64,000 nucleotides of DNA from Psilocybe azurescens. Its lineage: Eukaryota > Basidiomycota > Agaricomycetes > Agaricales > Agrocybaceae. The translations under genes were made by a program, and so were the position numbers. The notes beneath the pieces were generated by a model that was given only the letters and a program-made list of their open reading frames with translations, was not told the origin of the DNA and did no database searches. Below are positions 45,359 to 55,827 of this stretch, piece by piece (within the stretch, counting starts at the first letter, position 1; each line of letters starts with the position of its first letter). The stretch lies in the NCBI GenBank assembly GCA_023853785.1, contig JAJIRX010000622.1, positions 1,364,001-1,428,000 of the forward strand, in the 5' to 3' direction.

Positions 45359-46205
45359 TCATTTTAACCACTGGTTGATTATCGCTATGAGTTGCTGGCC
45401 ACTCTGCCCGCGCCAAAAATGCGATCCATTTTCCACCTCCTGAATCACCACATTTCCTTGCAATCCTGATGACCAGCCTTTGTACTTTGAATGCGAAGTA
45501 AACTCGTCACGGTCCCCATAGATGATAAGAACATTCGAATCTCTTTGTTGGACAAGATCGTTCAAGGCTTTATCGTAAGAGGAGGAGTTGAACAAAGTAA
45601 GCCAGCCTCTGGGGCCAAGAGGGTATGATATCAGAATATGAGATGTTTTGACAGAGGGAAGAACTGGATATAAAGAGGCTATGAGTGAGCCATGAGAATA
45701 TCCCTAAGAACGAGAGACAGATTGAGTTTAGCCTCGCCATTGAGCAGCATGGATACTCGGCAACAAACCTTACCACAATCACAACAGAGCGAACGTCAGA
45801 TATCCCATCTATAGCCCACTGTACAAGAGCTTTCAGGTCTTCGGCCTCCTTGTAACCTGTAAGAGAAGCCCATCCAGATGAACCACCAACGCCTCTGGAA
45901 TTATACTGGAGGACGTGATAATTCCGAGACAACAAAGGTTCAACAAGCGACCAAAGCAACCTGATCGCAAGATGATACGCAATTCTGAGGTCCAACATTT
46001 GAGAAAGAAAATATGAGACTACGTACGGGTCCTCCTTTCTTCCTCCAAGCCATGACCATGGGTGAAGGCATATGGCCAATTTGTTACCTTCTCCATCTTG
46101 GAGCGAATTGGAAGGTTTCCAGATGTCGGTCCGTAATGCGACTCCAGATGGAAGACTGACTGACAGTTCCTCTGGAGTGTGATTTCCATAGAGCATTTCA
46201 GACAT
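45359..46205 (-). CDS. Alpha/beta-hydrolase fold serine hydrolase
   Basis: Cytosolic alpha/beta hydrolase resembling fungal XAP-type dienelactone hydrolase/peptidase proteins. Start MSEMLYGNHTPEELSV at 46205 (the longer open frame begins at a TTG). Segments are LAICLHPWSWLGGRKEDP (oxyanion region), YHVLQYNSRGVGGSSG and a nucleophile elbow assembled across an intron as GYSHGS. The acid block LIIYGDRDEFTS follows, then the catalytic His in VENGSHFW. Ends AIINQWLK at 45359. All three triad residues (Ser, Asp, His) are visible. The substrate is unknown. Confidence 0.82.
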
Positions 46206-47576
46206 GGTCAATAATCCGATCCAGTTCTAGCCAGAAGATCGTATACAAAGGAGGGCAAGGATCGATTGAACTGCGTCGTTTGAAAAAGATTTGTGTTGAG
46301 AACAATGATAAATGTAGGTTTTGTGGGCTGTTCGTTGATTGCGGGAAAATGTATAAAAATTGAAGTTAATTTAGACTTTGAATACGGTATTTTACATGAT
46401 ATTGAATGGACGGTGAACGTCCTGGTGATATGTTATGGAAGTGCTTTACAATATTTTAGTCCGTCATCGATTCAAGATGTTGACTGGCTTGCTTACCAAC
46501 CTGATGCTCTGTACTGTCCTTCGCTATGGGTTTATTGTGAGGAATAGTGGCACCAGGTGAACTTGGAAGCTAGGTAGGAAGAGTACTCAGAGTGAAAGAA
46601 CTTAGATGAGAGGAGAGAACAGTAGTATAACATTCGAAGTTACAAATTTACTTAGTCAAAACCAGCTGTGTAAACAAGCCTCGATTGGTCACGAGACACT
46701 GCTCTTCCCACGATTGATCGCAGGGTTGGGTTATTTATACCACCCAATGATGCAGTACTTTTTCAGCTCTCTTGATGATGGTCTTGACTCTGCGTAAAGC
46801 TAAAGCCATTTCTAAGGCTTCCATTTATCCATCATATTTATCGCCTCGCCAGCCTCTCTTCATACTCCGTCTATTTGCTTTCCTAGTACGCTAGTACGCT
46901 CAAAACTTAGCTCAAACTGGTCTTGACTCTCGGTCTTGCAGTTCCTTTACGTCTTTTGTTGCTCTATTCGGTTGAAATCTTAACGGTCTAACTGCGGGTC
47001 TCTGAGCCGAATCCGCACCAAGAAGTTGTTGCTTCTCGTCAACGTCATCGTGTTCTCGAAGACTCTCCAGTGGTGCCTAAGCTACCTATTTCTCGTAAAC
47101 GTTGATTCCTAATTGCCTGTGCTTTTGACATCGCGCGTGTGAGTGCTTGTGACTTATCAAGATTCTTCTGTTGACTGACATTGAATTGAAACCGGTGATC
47201 TGACAAAATAACAGCTCTAACTCCCATATCTACACTCAAACTATCAACCCCCTAAAAGTGTTATCGCCACCCTCATGTGATACGCGTCGTGTGTTGAGAG
47301 GATGTGGTAGAGATGTAGATTTGCGGCAATGACGTTCTATTTCGGGGACGTGTAAGGTGTCTTGAATATTGACCCTCCTATAGAAGCATCGAAACGTACG
47401 CGAAAACTTGTCATCATGCCCGATTTTCCATCGGTGGGCCGACGTTTCGGTCGCAGGCACGCTCCAGTTTTCTCATCCCTGCGACCAGAAGTATAAAGTG
47501 CGGCCAACTCAGCACCTATCAAGGTACATATCCATTCGCTAATAGTCACAACGCTCTCAGTCATCCAGGACAAGTT
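46206..47576. other. Intergenic region between hydrolase and P450 genes
   Basis: About 1.37 kb between divergent genes. Minus-strand frames at 47045-47693 are open, one with KSQALTRAMSKAQAIRNQRL, but they match nothing I know and overlap the P450 start. A short CTAGTACG duplication lies near 46887. Presumed promoters. Confidence 0.45.
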
Positions 47577-50093
47577 ATGATTGCTTTGATTCTCAGAGCC
47601 TTTGCTTTGTGTGCATTGTCGTGGGCCGGATGGAGAATTATCAGGAAAATCTTTTGAAATCGGCTCTTGACAATATACCAGGACCCCCTGCAAAATCTTG
47701 GAAAGGTGTGCCTTATTCCTTTAGTCTTCGAACGTTGTGCTCAACTTACCATTAGGCATATTTCCTGATGTTTTCAATCCTGATGCATGGGATTTTCATC
47801 GAAAGATGGCGGAGACGTGTAAGTCATTTCATGGCTTGACGAACAATATCTTCAACGACGTCCTCTCTAACAGATGGGAGTGTCATCAAAATCAAGGCAT
47901 TGTTCGGAGTGGGTGCTCGTTCAAAACGATATCATTTATGTCTGCGGATTTTGACGATGTTGGGTCTTTGATTAGGAAAATCAACTCTACGTCTTTGATC
48001 CAAAGGCAATGCATCAAATTGTCGTAAAGGTAAATAACAAAAAGGTGGATATTTAGTTGGATAATATGATTAACATATTTTAGGATCAATACATCTATGA
48101 GGAAACATCGTCATTCATCGAGTACATCCATGACCGTTCCAGTTTCGAAATCAATAACTAACTCTTTTCTTAGAGGAAACAAAATAATTTTTGGTCATGG
48201 GCTCCTCGGTACCCTCGGTAAGCGATGGTCATAGACATTTGTTACACCGTATGATAATCAGCCCATTTAGGTGAACAACATCGCAAGCAACGAAAGATGC
48301 TAAATCCAGTTTTCTCCATTGCACATATGCGTGAAATGGGTGTGTATCCCCTTCCTAATGAGAGCGTAATCTCTGATATTGCTATCAGTCCCCATTTTCT
48401 ATCATGTCACATATAAGTTACGAGACGCCTTGCTGAATAGAGTAAAGAACGGCCCACAGGAGGTGTGTTAACTCAAAAGACTCAGTTTAACTTGGCTTAC
48501 TCCACCTCCCAAAGATTGATCTTCTTTTGTGGATGAGTCGAACTGCCCTTGAGCTAATCGGCCAAAGTGGACTCGGCTATTCTTTCGATTCCTTGGAAGA
48601 TGATGCTCCTACTCATCCGTACAGTACATCAGCAAAGAAACTCGGGTGAGCTTGCACTTTCGCGTTGAATTGCTTGTATACTCAACGCGTGCACAGGCCG
48701 GTGTCGTTCAAGCTTCTGTTTCCTCGTACCTATTTACTCTCGATGCTCGTCAAGATTGGGACGCCAGGATTTCGCCGAGCAATCATAAACTGGCTGCCAT
48801 TCAAAACCCTTCATCAGCTTCGGGATATTGTAGACATTATGCACGGAACTTCGGTCAAGATTTTAGAATCCAAGAAGAAGGCTCTGATGGAAGGAGACGA
48901 AGCAGTCGCCAGGCAAGTTGGCCAAGGGAAGGATATTTTAAGCATACTCCGTGAGTATTCTTGAGCCTCTACCTTTCAATCGATGCTCATAGGTACTCGC
49001 AGTGAGGGCAAATATGGATGCATTGGATGCCGATAAGTTGGCAGACGAAGAAGTCCTTGCACAATTGTCGTAAGTTCCGAGGATAAGTTACCTTTTACAT
49101 GTCATTGAAACCGCTAAATGCTCTTCACTCTTAGAACATTGATATTTGCTGCAATGGATACCACTTCTGGTGCACTTTCACGAATTCTCCATTTATTGGC
49201 AACACACCCTGACGTCCAAGACAAACTTCGCCAAGAAATCGCAGAAGCCAGAGAGCGACTTGGTGGAGATTTCTCTTACGACGAATTGGTCGGTTTACCT
49301 TATCTGGACGCTATTTGTCGTGAAACACTTCGACTGTGAGCCTCTATACGATTTATTTGACTCATTCACGTTGGCTAACGTTGCAAGATATAGGTATGCA
49401 CCGGTTTCTGTTGTAACGAGAACGTGAGTATTAGAGTTTATATATTATGAAGACAGCATGTTGAGTGTACGTTGCAGAACTCGACAAGACGTTGTTCTTC
49501 CGCTTAGCAGTCCCATCAGAGGAATAGACGGCAAGGAAATAACAGAAATCCCTATCCCAAACAACACAAATATCATCATCGGAATTATGGCCTCTAACAG
49601 GAATCCTGAATTATGGGGCCCCGATTCTTATGAGTGGAAACCCGAACGCTGGCTGAAACCCTTACCGGATACATTGATTAGCGCCCACTTGCCGGGAATT
49701 TACTCGAACTTGTAAGGATGCTTGTGTCCATCTTCTTTGCAACTGTTAATCAATCACATTTGCAGAATGACTTTCCTCGGCGGTGGAAGAGCTTGCATGT
49801 AAGCTAATATCCACAGAGATAAACTTCTCTATAATCTAAATTCTAATTCGTTGAACTTAGTGGCTTCAAGTTCTCACAGCTGGAAATGAGTAAGTGCTCA
49901 TATGCGCACCCGCTTCAGCATACTTGATGTCTTCTGTTCAGAGGTAGTCTTGTCGGTTTTAATCGAATCCTTCCGGTTCTCTCTTCCAGAGAAGAAGATA
50001 ATATGGCAGATGAATGGGATTGCTGCGCCGACAACCCACGATGTTACCAATACCCACAATCAACTCCCTCTCATAGTGGAACTGGCTAAGTAA
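47577..50093 (+). CDS. Cytochrome P450 monooxygenase (microsomal type), N-terminal frame broken
   Basis: ER-anchored heme monooxygenase typical of agaricomycete CYP expansions. The membrane anchor MIALILRAFALCALSWAGW starts at 47577, then LDNIPGPPAKSWKG (Pro hinge) occurs in another frame. Further blocks are NPDAWDFHRKMAE, GSVIKIKALFG, LYVFDPKA, DQYIYEETSSF, LGEQHRKQRKMLNPVFS (C helix), FAAMDTTSGALSR (I helix), ETLRLYAPVS (ExxR) and WKPERW. The heme loop is FLGGGRACIG with Cys, then FKFSQLEM. It ends LPLIVELAK. About sixteen introns. All catalytic elements are present. Only the junction between anchor and hinge needs one extra base (see findings). Substrate unknown; no biosynthetic neighbours. 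Confidence 0.88.
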
Positions 50094-50690
50094 ATGTGGC
50101 ATGCGAGGCGAGAAGAGTCAGTTTTGCCGCTCAACCTAATCATTATCCGACAATTTCCGTGATATATACTCCCGCGTACTTGTACATGATATCTAACATC
50201 CAGTAAAGACATACTATATCCTCTTCCTCTGTTTAAATATTTCAAATGGCATCCCATTCGATACTCGAACTCAGATTCGTGCTCTGTTATACTCCGGAGC
50301 AGTGGTCTAAGCTTTCTATTGAGCTCATCCTAACGATAGATTCTTGAATGCTCTGACGGTCTTTAATGTCAAAATTATTTAAATTGGTTGCGCTTTCACA
50401 ACTTTTACGTGTGTTATCGTGTTTTGTTGTTAGAGGTTGTGGGCAACTGGTCCAAAACAGGAAAAAACCGAATGATCCCGACGCATTGATCGCATATTAT
50501 TGGTCAGCGGCCTTATTTAATAACACGAGTCAACAAGAGTGGCCAATTAAGATTTGATAACGTCCATCGATCCAATCCTCTTACTCTCGACGTATACCAG
50601 TCTTAGCTCCGGCAGTCTTTACTGAAACGCCAGCACAGAGTCCTCGAGACTATCATATTACAGTAGGAGTTTCGTTTCAAACCACACAGA
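50094..50690. other. Intergenic region upstream of eIF1A
   Basis: 597 bp between the P450 stop and the eIF1A start, both on the plus strand. It should hold the P450 terminator and eIF1A promoter. Nothing else recognised. Confidence 0.5.
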
Positions 50691-51355
50691 ATGCCTAAGG
50701 TCCGATCGTCTGTTCTTTTCTTTCTAAAGGCTCAAATTTACAAATCTTCATAGAATAAAGGAAAGGTCCGTAGACTGACTTCCGATAGTTGTTGAGGGAA
50801 AAGATCCTAAATTTGCTGCTACAGGGTGGTAAAAACAGGAGACGTGGAAAGAACGAGAACGATGACGACAAGCGCGAGCTTGTGTTCCGTGAAGACGGAC
50901 AAGAATACGCGCAAGTGATAAAAATGCTTGGAAATGGACGGCTGGAGGCTCAATGCTTTGACGGCGAGAAACGATTAGCTCATATCCGAGGAAAGATGAG
51001 GAAAAAGGTGCGCAGTCTACACTATCATTGTTGACAAGCGTCGCTGATATCGTTCCAAATTATCTTCTAGGTCTGGATTAACCAGGGCGACATCGTTCTT
51101 CTCTCTCTACGAGACTTTCAGGACGACAAGGCCGATGTTATTGTGAAGTACACCGCTGATGAGGCTCGTAATTGTATGTGATATCCTTAACATTCCATTA
51201 CTCTGCTTGATGCTGACAATCGATATGAAGTGAAAGCCTACGGAGAACTTCCAGAAAACGCCAAAATCAACGAGACAGATACCTTCGGCGAAGAAGACGG
51301 AGAGTGCACATTCGAATTCGGAGATGAGGGCGAAGTTGATATTGATGATATCTAA
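50691..51355 (+). CDS. TIF11: Eukaryotic translation initiation factor 1A
   Basis: eIF1A binds the 40S A site and with eIF1 promotes scanning and start-codon choice. Exon 1 is only ATGCCTAAG (MPK), exon 2 is 12 nt (NKGK, 50754-50765), and exon 3 begins [19 protein letters not shown] at 50825. Joined, they reproduce the nearly invariant basic N-terminal tail. The OB-fold follows: [59 protein letters not shown]. The acidic C-terminal tail ends EVDIDDI, the conserved extreme. Length is about 145 residues, normal for the family. Identity is unambiguous. Confidence 0.97.
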
Positions 51356-51954
51356 TACATTTCATCCATCTTCAGGCCTAGAGCCTTTCACATATGCATG
51401 AGCATTTTAATCAGTTTCTTGACATCATACTTCCTGTTGTTTTCTTGTATCAACATTTTTCCATTGCTTCAACAACTCTTGCATTTACAGGCCATACGCT
51501 ACGGACTCGAGCCTTGGGGAATATTTGGATTTGTCAGAGTGAGTCAGAACGATATATCAGTCTGACTCGGCTCTGCATGGGAATGGATGTCGGGTACAGT
51601 GACGTGATATACCCATTCGCTTTGAGAACGCTGAATCGCAAATATAATGCTAGTTATTGGCCAAGGACGATTCGGGAATTGAAGCCGTCGTCGTCGCGTT
51701 TTAAAAATGAAGCATATTGAGGGCGTCTATTAGAAGGTGAAGAACCATGCCACTGCCACGGTTTTCAGTTTTTATCGAAGCAGAGAGCACCACAAAGCGT
51801 CATTAGTCACCAGCATGTAGTCAGACCAGATGGCATTGGCAGCAGGAAGTACTTCAGAACCACGGCGGCTGTCCCAGAAGGCCAAGAGGGCTGGTTGATG
51901 GGAATGAGAATGTGCAATAGACTGTACGAACTGGACGTACTATTTATGCAACCA
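51356..51954. other. Intergenic region between convergent eIF1A and ankyrin-like genes
   Basis: About 600 bp of 3' flanking sequence for both neighbours. A 108-codon open frame at 51394-51720 lies directly after the eIF1A stop and is probably 3' UTR. Confidence 0.5.
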
Positions 51955-52922
51955 CTAAAAGGTCATTTTCTTTAACGTCTGCATATCTGGTAAAATCTTT
52001 TTCTCCCTGTATAGATACTCCACAATATCGTGTGCATTGGCCATGACAGCGATTTTAAGCATATCAGAATCCAAGGTCAACCTGTCTTCGATTTTTCGTC
52101 GTTTCCCTTTCTTTTCTTGGATTCTTGCCTTTCCACCAATAGTTTCACCATCTCGAGATTCTTCTGGCGTATAGCAACCTTCACAGCCAGGCAGTCGCGG
52201 CTTCTTGGAGAGGCGTGATGAGCCAGTAAAAATTCAACGAGAGGTTTGAATTTCGCATGGACTGCACGGGTAAGTGCGTATCCTTCGTTGGCATTGGTAT
52301 TGACAGTTGGTATGTCTGATGTGTGGTATAAATACCGAAGTAGGGGAATAGGATAATCATCCTTGGTCCAGCCTGAGACTGGGGGAGTAAGAGACTTGAA
52401 GAGACGTCGAGGCAGCTGTAAAGCGGATTTACTTGGTTGTAAATCCTTAACCAGAGTGCGAATGGCTTCGAGGACTTTTTGGGTGCATATCGGATATCGC
52501 AGTGCTTTGGTATAAATTTCTGAGAGAACGACCTCGTGGTTTCCTAGGACTCGCCCTAGGATGTACCTCGCATGAAAGAACGGCGAGGCCTGTTTATAGA
52601 CGTCGTTAAAATGACGAGAGGCAATTGGGAGACTTTCGGATAGAGCATAGAGTTCTAGCTCGTATAAAAGCTATAAAAGATGAACTAATCTGTGCGAGGT
52701 TACACACAATCTAGAATCGAACGAACCTCTACGGGCAAACTGTATATTCCAATAGCCTGGAAAAACATCCGCCAGGGATTGACCAGCTGCAGGGACAAAA
52801 CTGACTAGCTCGAAAACCTTATTTCCCCGGTTACATACGTAATAGATAATTCTTACGTAATGAGATAGAGTAGCTTGAGCGTGACCAAGCCGTGACTTTC
52901 TCTGTCCTCTCCCCTTCACCAT
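51955..52922 (-). CDS. Ankyrin-repeat protein with F-box-like N-terminus (one apparent frameshift)
   Basis: Start MVKGRGQRKSRLGHAQATL at 52922. Two introns then give IYSLPVELLYELELYALSE, an F-box-like LPVEL helix, followed by LPIASRHFNDVYKQASPFF. Downstream are ankyrin-like units: YALTRAVHAKFKPLVEFLL, then CLAVKVAIRQKNLEMVKLLV. After a frame change come MLKIAVMANAHDIVEYLY and the C-terminal KILPDMQTLKKMTF, with stop at 51955. The pattern (short F-box-like leader plus a few degenerate ankyrins) is common in agaricomycetes. The frame changes near 52091-52120 within a purine-rich stretch (see findings). Function unknown, perhaps ubiquitin-ligase adaptor. Confidence 0.7.
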
Positions 52923-53617
52923 GATGCAATCATCATCTTCGATTCAAGACTACTTCCACTTTCGAGGTTCAAAATAACATACTTCAATTGTGAACGTATC
53001 CGAAATTCGCATAACAGTCCGAAATACAGATCTAGTACTACAAAGAGGATACCGTCCATTCATTGTGTATAACTCCAGTTAAAACAATCATGTCCAATAA
53101 TAATCCATTGAAGGAAGACGATAGTTCGAGCTTCAGGCGACTTACACTTACGCTTAGACTTTCAACGCTCAACCTCAACGTTCAGCATTCAACTGCCAAT
53201 CAAACCCCTGCACTGGCAAGCCGGCCATTGGTCATCGAAGATTCGAATCTTTGACCATCCCAACCCAAGAGTAAAAACACCTCGGCGTTTTAACTGAATT
53301 CATATCAACGCACATCCAACAAATATCATGCATCAAAGCTCATTGAAGGCGAACGAAAAGAACAACCAATCACCCAACCAACCAGCCAAATCAGTCAAGA
53401 AGAGAAATATCAAATTATTCAATATTCAATCGAGAATGTATGTATGATATATGTACACTCAATCCACAAAAACGAAGGAACAAAGAGAAATATAAAAAGA
53501 AGGAAGACCGTACAAATACAGTTAAAACATATCATGTCCAATAACAATCCAATCAATGTCCAATGGTCGAAAGGTGAGAAAGAAACAATAACAACAAGAT
53601 GCGAACTAATAATTGCT
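52923..53617. other. Intergenic region with short direct repeat
   Basis: About 700 bp between the ankyrin-like start and the lectin stop, A-rich on the plus strand. It contains two imperfect copies of a roughly 35-bp segment (53078-53111 and 53521-53554). No gene supported. Confidence 0.5.
53078..53554 (+). repeat. Imperfect 35-bp direct repeat pair
   Basis: Copies at 53078-53111 and 53521-53554 share GTTAAAACA, ATCATGTCCAATAA and AATCCA with a few differences. They are 443 bp apart in noncoding sequence downstream of the lectin gene. Probably an old local duplication. Confidence 0.6.
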
Positions 53618-54893
53618 TCACTGTGTCCAGATTTGGTTGGTGTTACCGTCGTAGCATTGCCAGAGTTGCAATTGGTTTGAGTTGGTCAAATCGCCGTTCG
53701 TCAAATCAAGACAGTATCCTGAACAAAAGTGGTCAGTGAGAGGAAATGTCGGCGATATTGGAGGCTCTGTACCTGTGCCCTCGAGTATGAGCTGGCCATT
53801 TAACCCCTTGTACCACCTTTGAGCCGGGAGATTGTCGTAACATTGCCATATCTTCATGCCGACGCCATTTCCTGGTGCTGTGCGCGCAGAAGAGAAGGTC
53901 AAACTTATCCAAAATACGAATTGGGCTGGAAAATGATCTTACTTGAACCAGCATCCAAGCAGAAATTGGTCCCCGCCAGCTGTATCTTGGTGGCTTCTTG
54001 GTTGAGCACCCACTTCTGTGCGCCAGTCCCGTTACAATCGTATCTGTGATGTGCGTTCAATCACCAGTGCAAAACAGATATGTGCCTGCGTACATTTGAA
54101 CAGGAGTACCATTTGCGTAGTTCGCTGCACGGACATCTATGCATTTCGCGCTACTGGAATATGGATGAATGGCCGTTGACGAGGGCGGAGTGGGGAAAGC
54201 ACCAGAAGGACAGAATCTAGAAGCAGATGTCTGCGAGGGAATTTCCAAAGTGACAAGTATCACTAACTCACGTTATTGTCCATGAAACATCGGAATGCGG
54301 GCACGAATAAACCGGAGGTGTAGGTGGTGTGGTCGAAGGAGGCGGGAATCTTGTGGGAGGCTGAGAAAATGCATTTGTGCAATCTACGTTGCCACAGCTC
54401 GCCACTGGACAGAAGCCTCCACTCTTTCAGTTACAAGTTAGAGTGCAGTTGTTTCTTGTGCAACCAAAATTACATGCCTCGGGATAACTGGGAGCGATGC
54501 TGATCCCGGTATTAAACTGGGCTGAATCTTTGACGATATAATAGTACTGGCTCTTTATTATAGCCAATATCAGGTAAGATGTTCCTGGTTTTACAAAAAC
54601 GAAGCTAATGAACTCACATTGTTGTCTCCGTAGAATCCTGCACGGGTTCCGATTGCACTTCCTCCATTTGCGAAGACATAAAAGAAACCGGCATTCACGC
54701 CCAAAAATTTGGTCGTACTGCCTCCGGTACTGAGGTTGCTGTCGAATGTCCCGCCAATATAGAGGCCCACAGCGCTTGGGCAGTTGTTAACGACTGTATA
54801 CTGTCTAGTAAACTGGGCGTTGGCCACCCATACTAAACCGAAGAAGAGCCATGCGCGGATAACCGCAGTTGCGAGGATGTGACTGTATATCAT
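53618..54893 (-). CDS. Secreted thaumatin-like / ricin-B (beta-trefoil) lectin fusion
   Basis: Extracellular protein of an agaricomycete family. The signal peptide MIYSHILATAVIRAWLFFG extends to about residue 27 (VANA/QF). The N-terminal thaumatin-like (glycopeptide) domain has YTVVNNCPSAVGLYIGG, STGGSTTKFLG and AGFYGDNN, then the YYYIV block. A Cys/Pro-rich hinge follows, with CPVASCGNVDCTNAFSQPPT-type spacing. The C-terminal ricin-B trefoil has KCIDVRAANYANGTPVQMY, CNGTGAQKWVLN, FCLDAGSS, GMKIWQCYDNLPAQRW and CLDLTNGDL. The last QxW unit is NQLQLWQCYDG then NQIWTQ (stop 53618). Three trefoil subdomains are visible. Presumably binds glycans at the hyphal surface or outside; no enzymatic toxin chain is present. 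Confidence 0.85.
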
Positions 54894-55827
54894 CGAGGGA
54901 TTGAGTACGCTCGTAAACGGAGCTGGACTATGGACGTTCTTATAGATTTTTCAGAGACCAGATAAACATGCATAGACAGCCATGTCGTAATGGGTCTGTG
55001 ATCAAAGTCTGGAGACTGGTATCAATCACCAGAGTTCTAGGTACACCGAAGGCCGCCAAGGTCCATTGTAGATCCGACGCAAACACCCACAATTGGAAGA
55101 CGCCCGTATTATAATCGAATTGGAAGGTCATACGGCTCAAGTCCCTTGATGTTTGGTGAGAGGAGCATGTCCGTGGCAGTGATTTTTCTAGATCATATGC
55201 GAGCACAAATTATATGACTGCCAAGGTAAGTGTCGGAAGTTCTTGTAATCACCGTGGAATCCGTTGGTCATTCTTTACGGATAACGAACATCGAAATAAT
55301 GGAAGACTAGAAAATATTATAGGCATGATCAGTATTTCTTTGGGAGGAGATTGTTAATTGCAAAATCCATTGACACATTGAAGCTCACGGCAGCCTTTTT
55401 TAACGTCCCACCTTGCCTGCAAAATTTGATACCGAGGTAACTTTACTTGGGAATCTATGCAATAACGGCGATGATCGACCTTGAGTTTGAGCTTTGCGTT
55501 GCTTTCGGGTTTCAACATGGTTGCCCATTCACTGTAATTGATAATGACGATGGTGTGCTGCATGGACATTTGAACAATAATAATCTTCACTTGGTCTTCA
55601 CCATTGGACGATGGATGACATTAGACAACGAGAACCCGACTGCCATGGTTGTGTGACACAACACGACACAACTGTAGACCCAAATATTATGCTCTTTCAC
55701 AACACAAATTTGGATTAGAACTTTTCGAAATTCTAGACGACTTCTGCTTGCATTCAAACACTTCAACTTCCTGTTGATTCTTTCCCCCGCACTACGAATC
55801 AAATCTCGTATCTGAATAAAGAGTGGC
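54894..55827. other. Divergent intergenic region (lectin / RIT1)
   Basis: About 930 bp between opposed starts. An 88-codon minus-strand frame at 54940-55206 begins with GTG and has no recognisable pattern. Presumed promoters of both genes. Confidence 0.5.

Noticed and set aside
47045..47693. Overlapping minus-strand open frames upstream of and across the P450 start
   Set aside because: No recognisable domain, and they overlap the P450 anchor and hinge, which are clearly coding on the plus strand.
51394..51720. 108-codon open frame after eIF1A
   Set aside because: It sits in the expected 3' UTR, with no splice or family support.
54940..55206. 88-codon minus-strand open frame upstream of the lectin
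   Set aside because: It starts with GTG, has no domain pattern, and the lectin already has its own signal peptide start at 54893.
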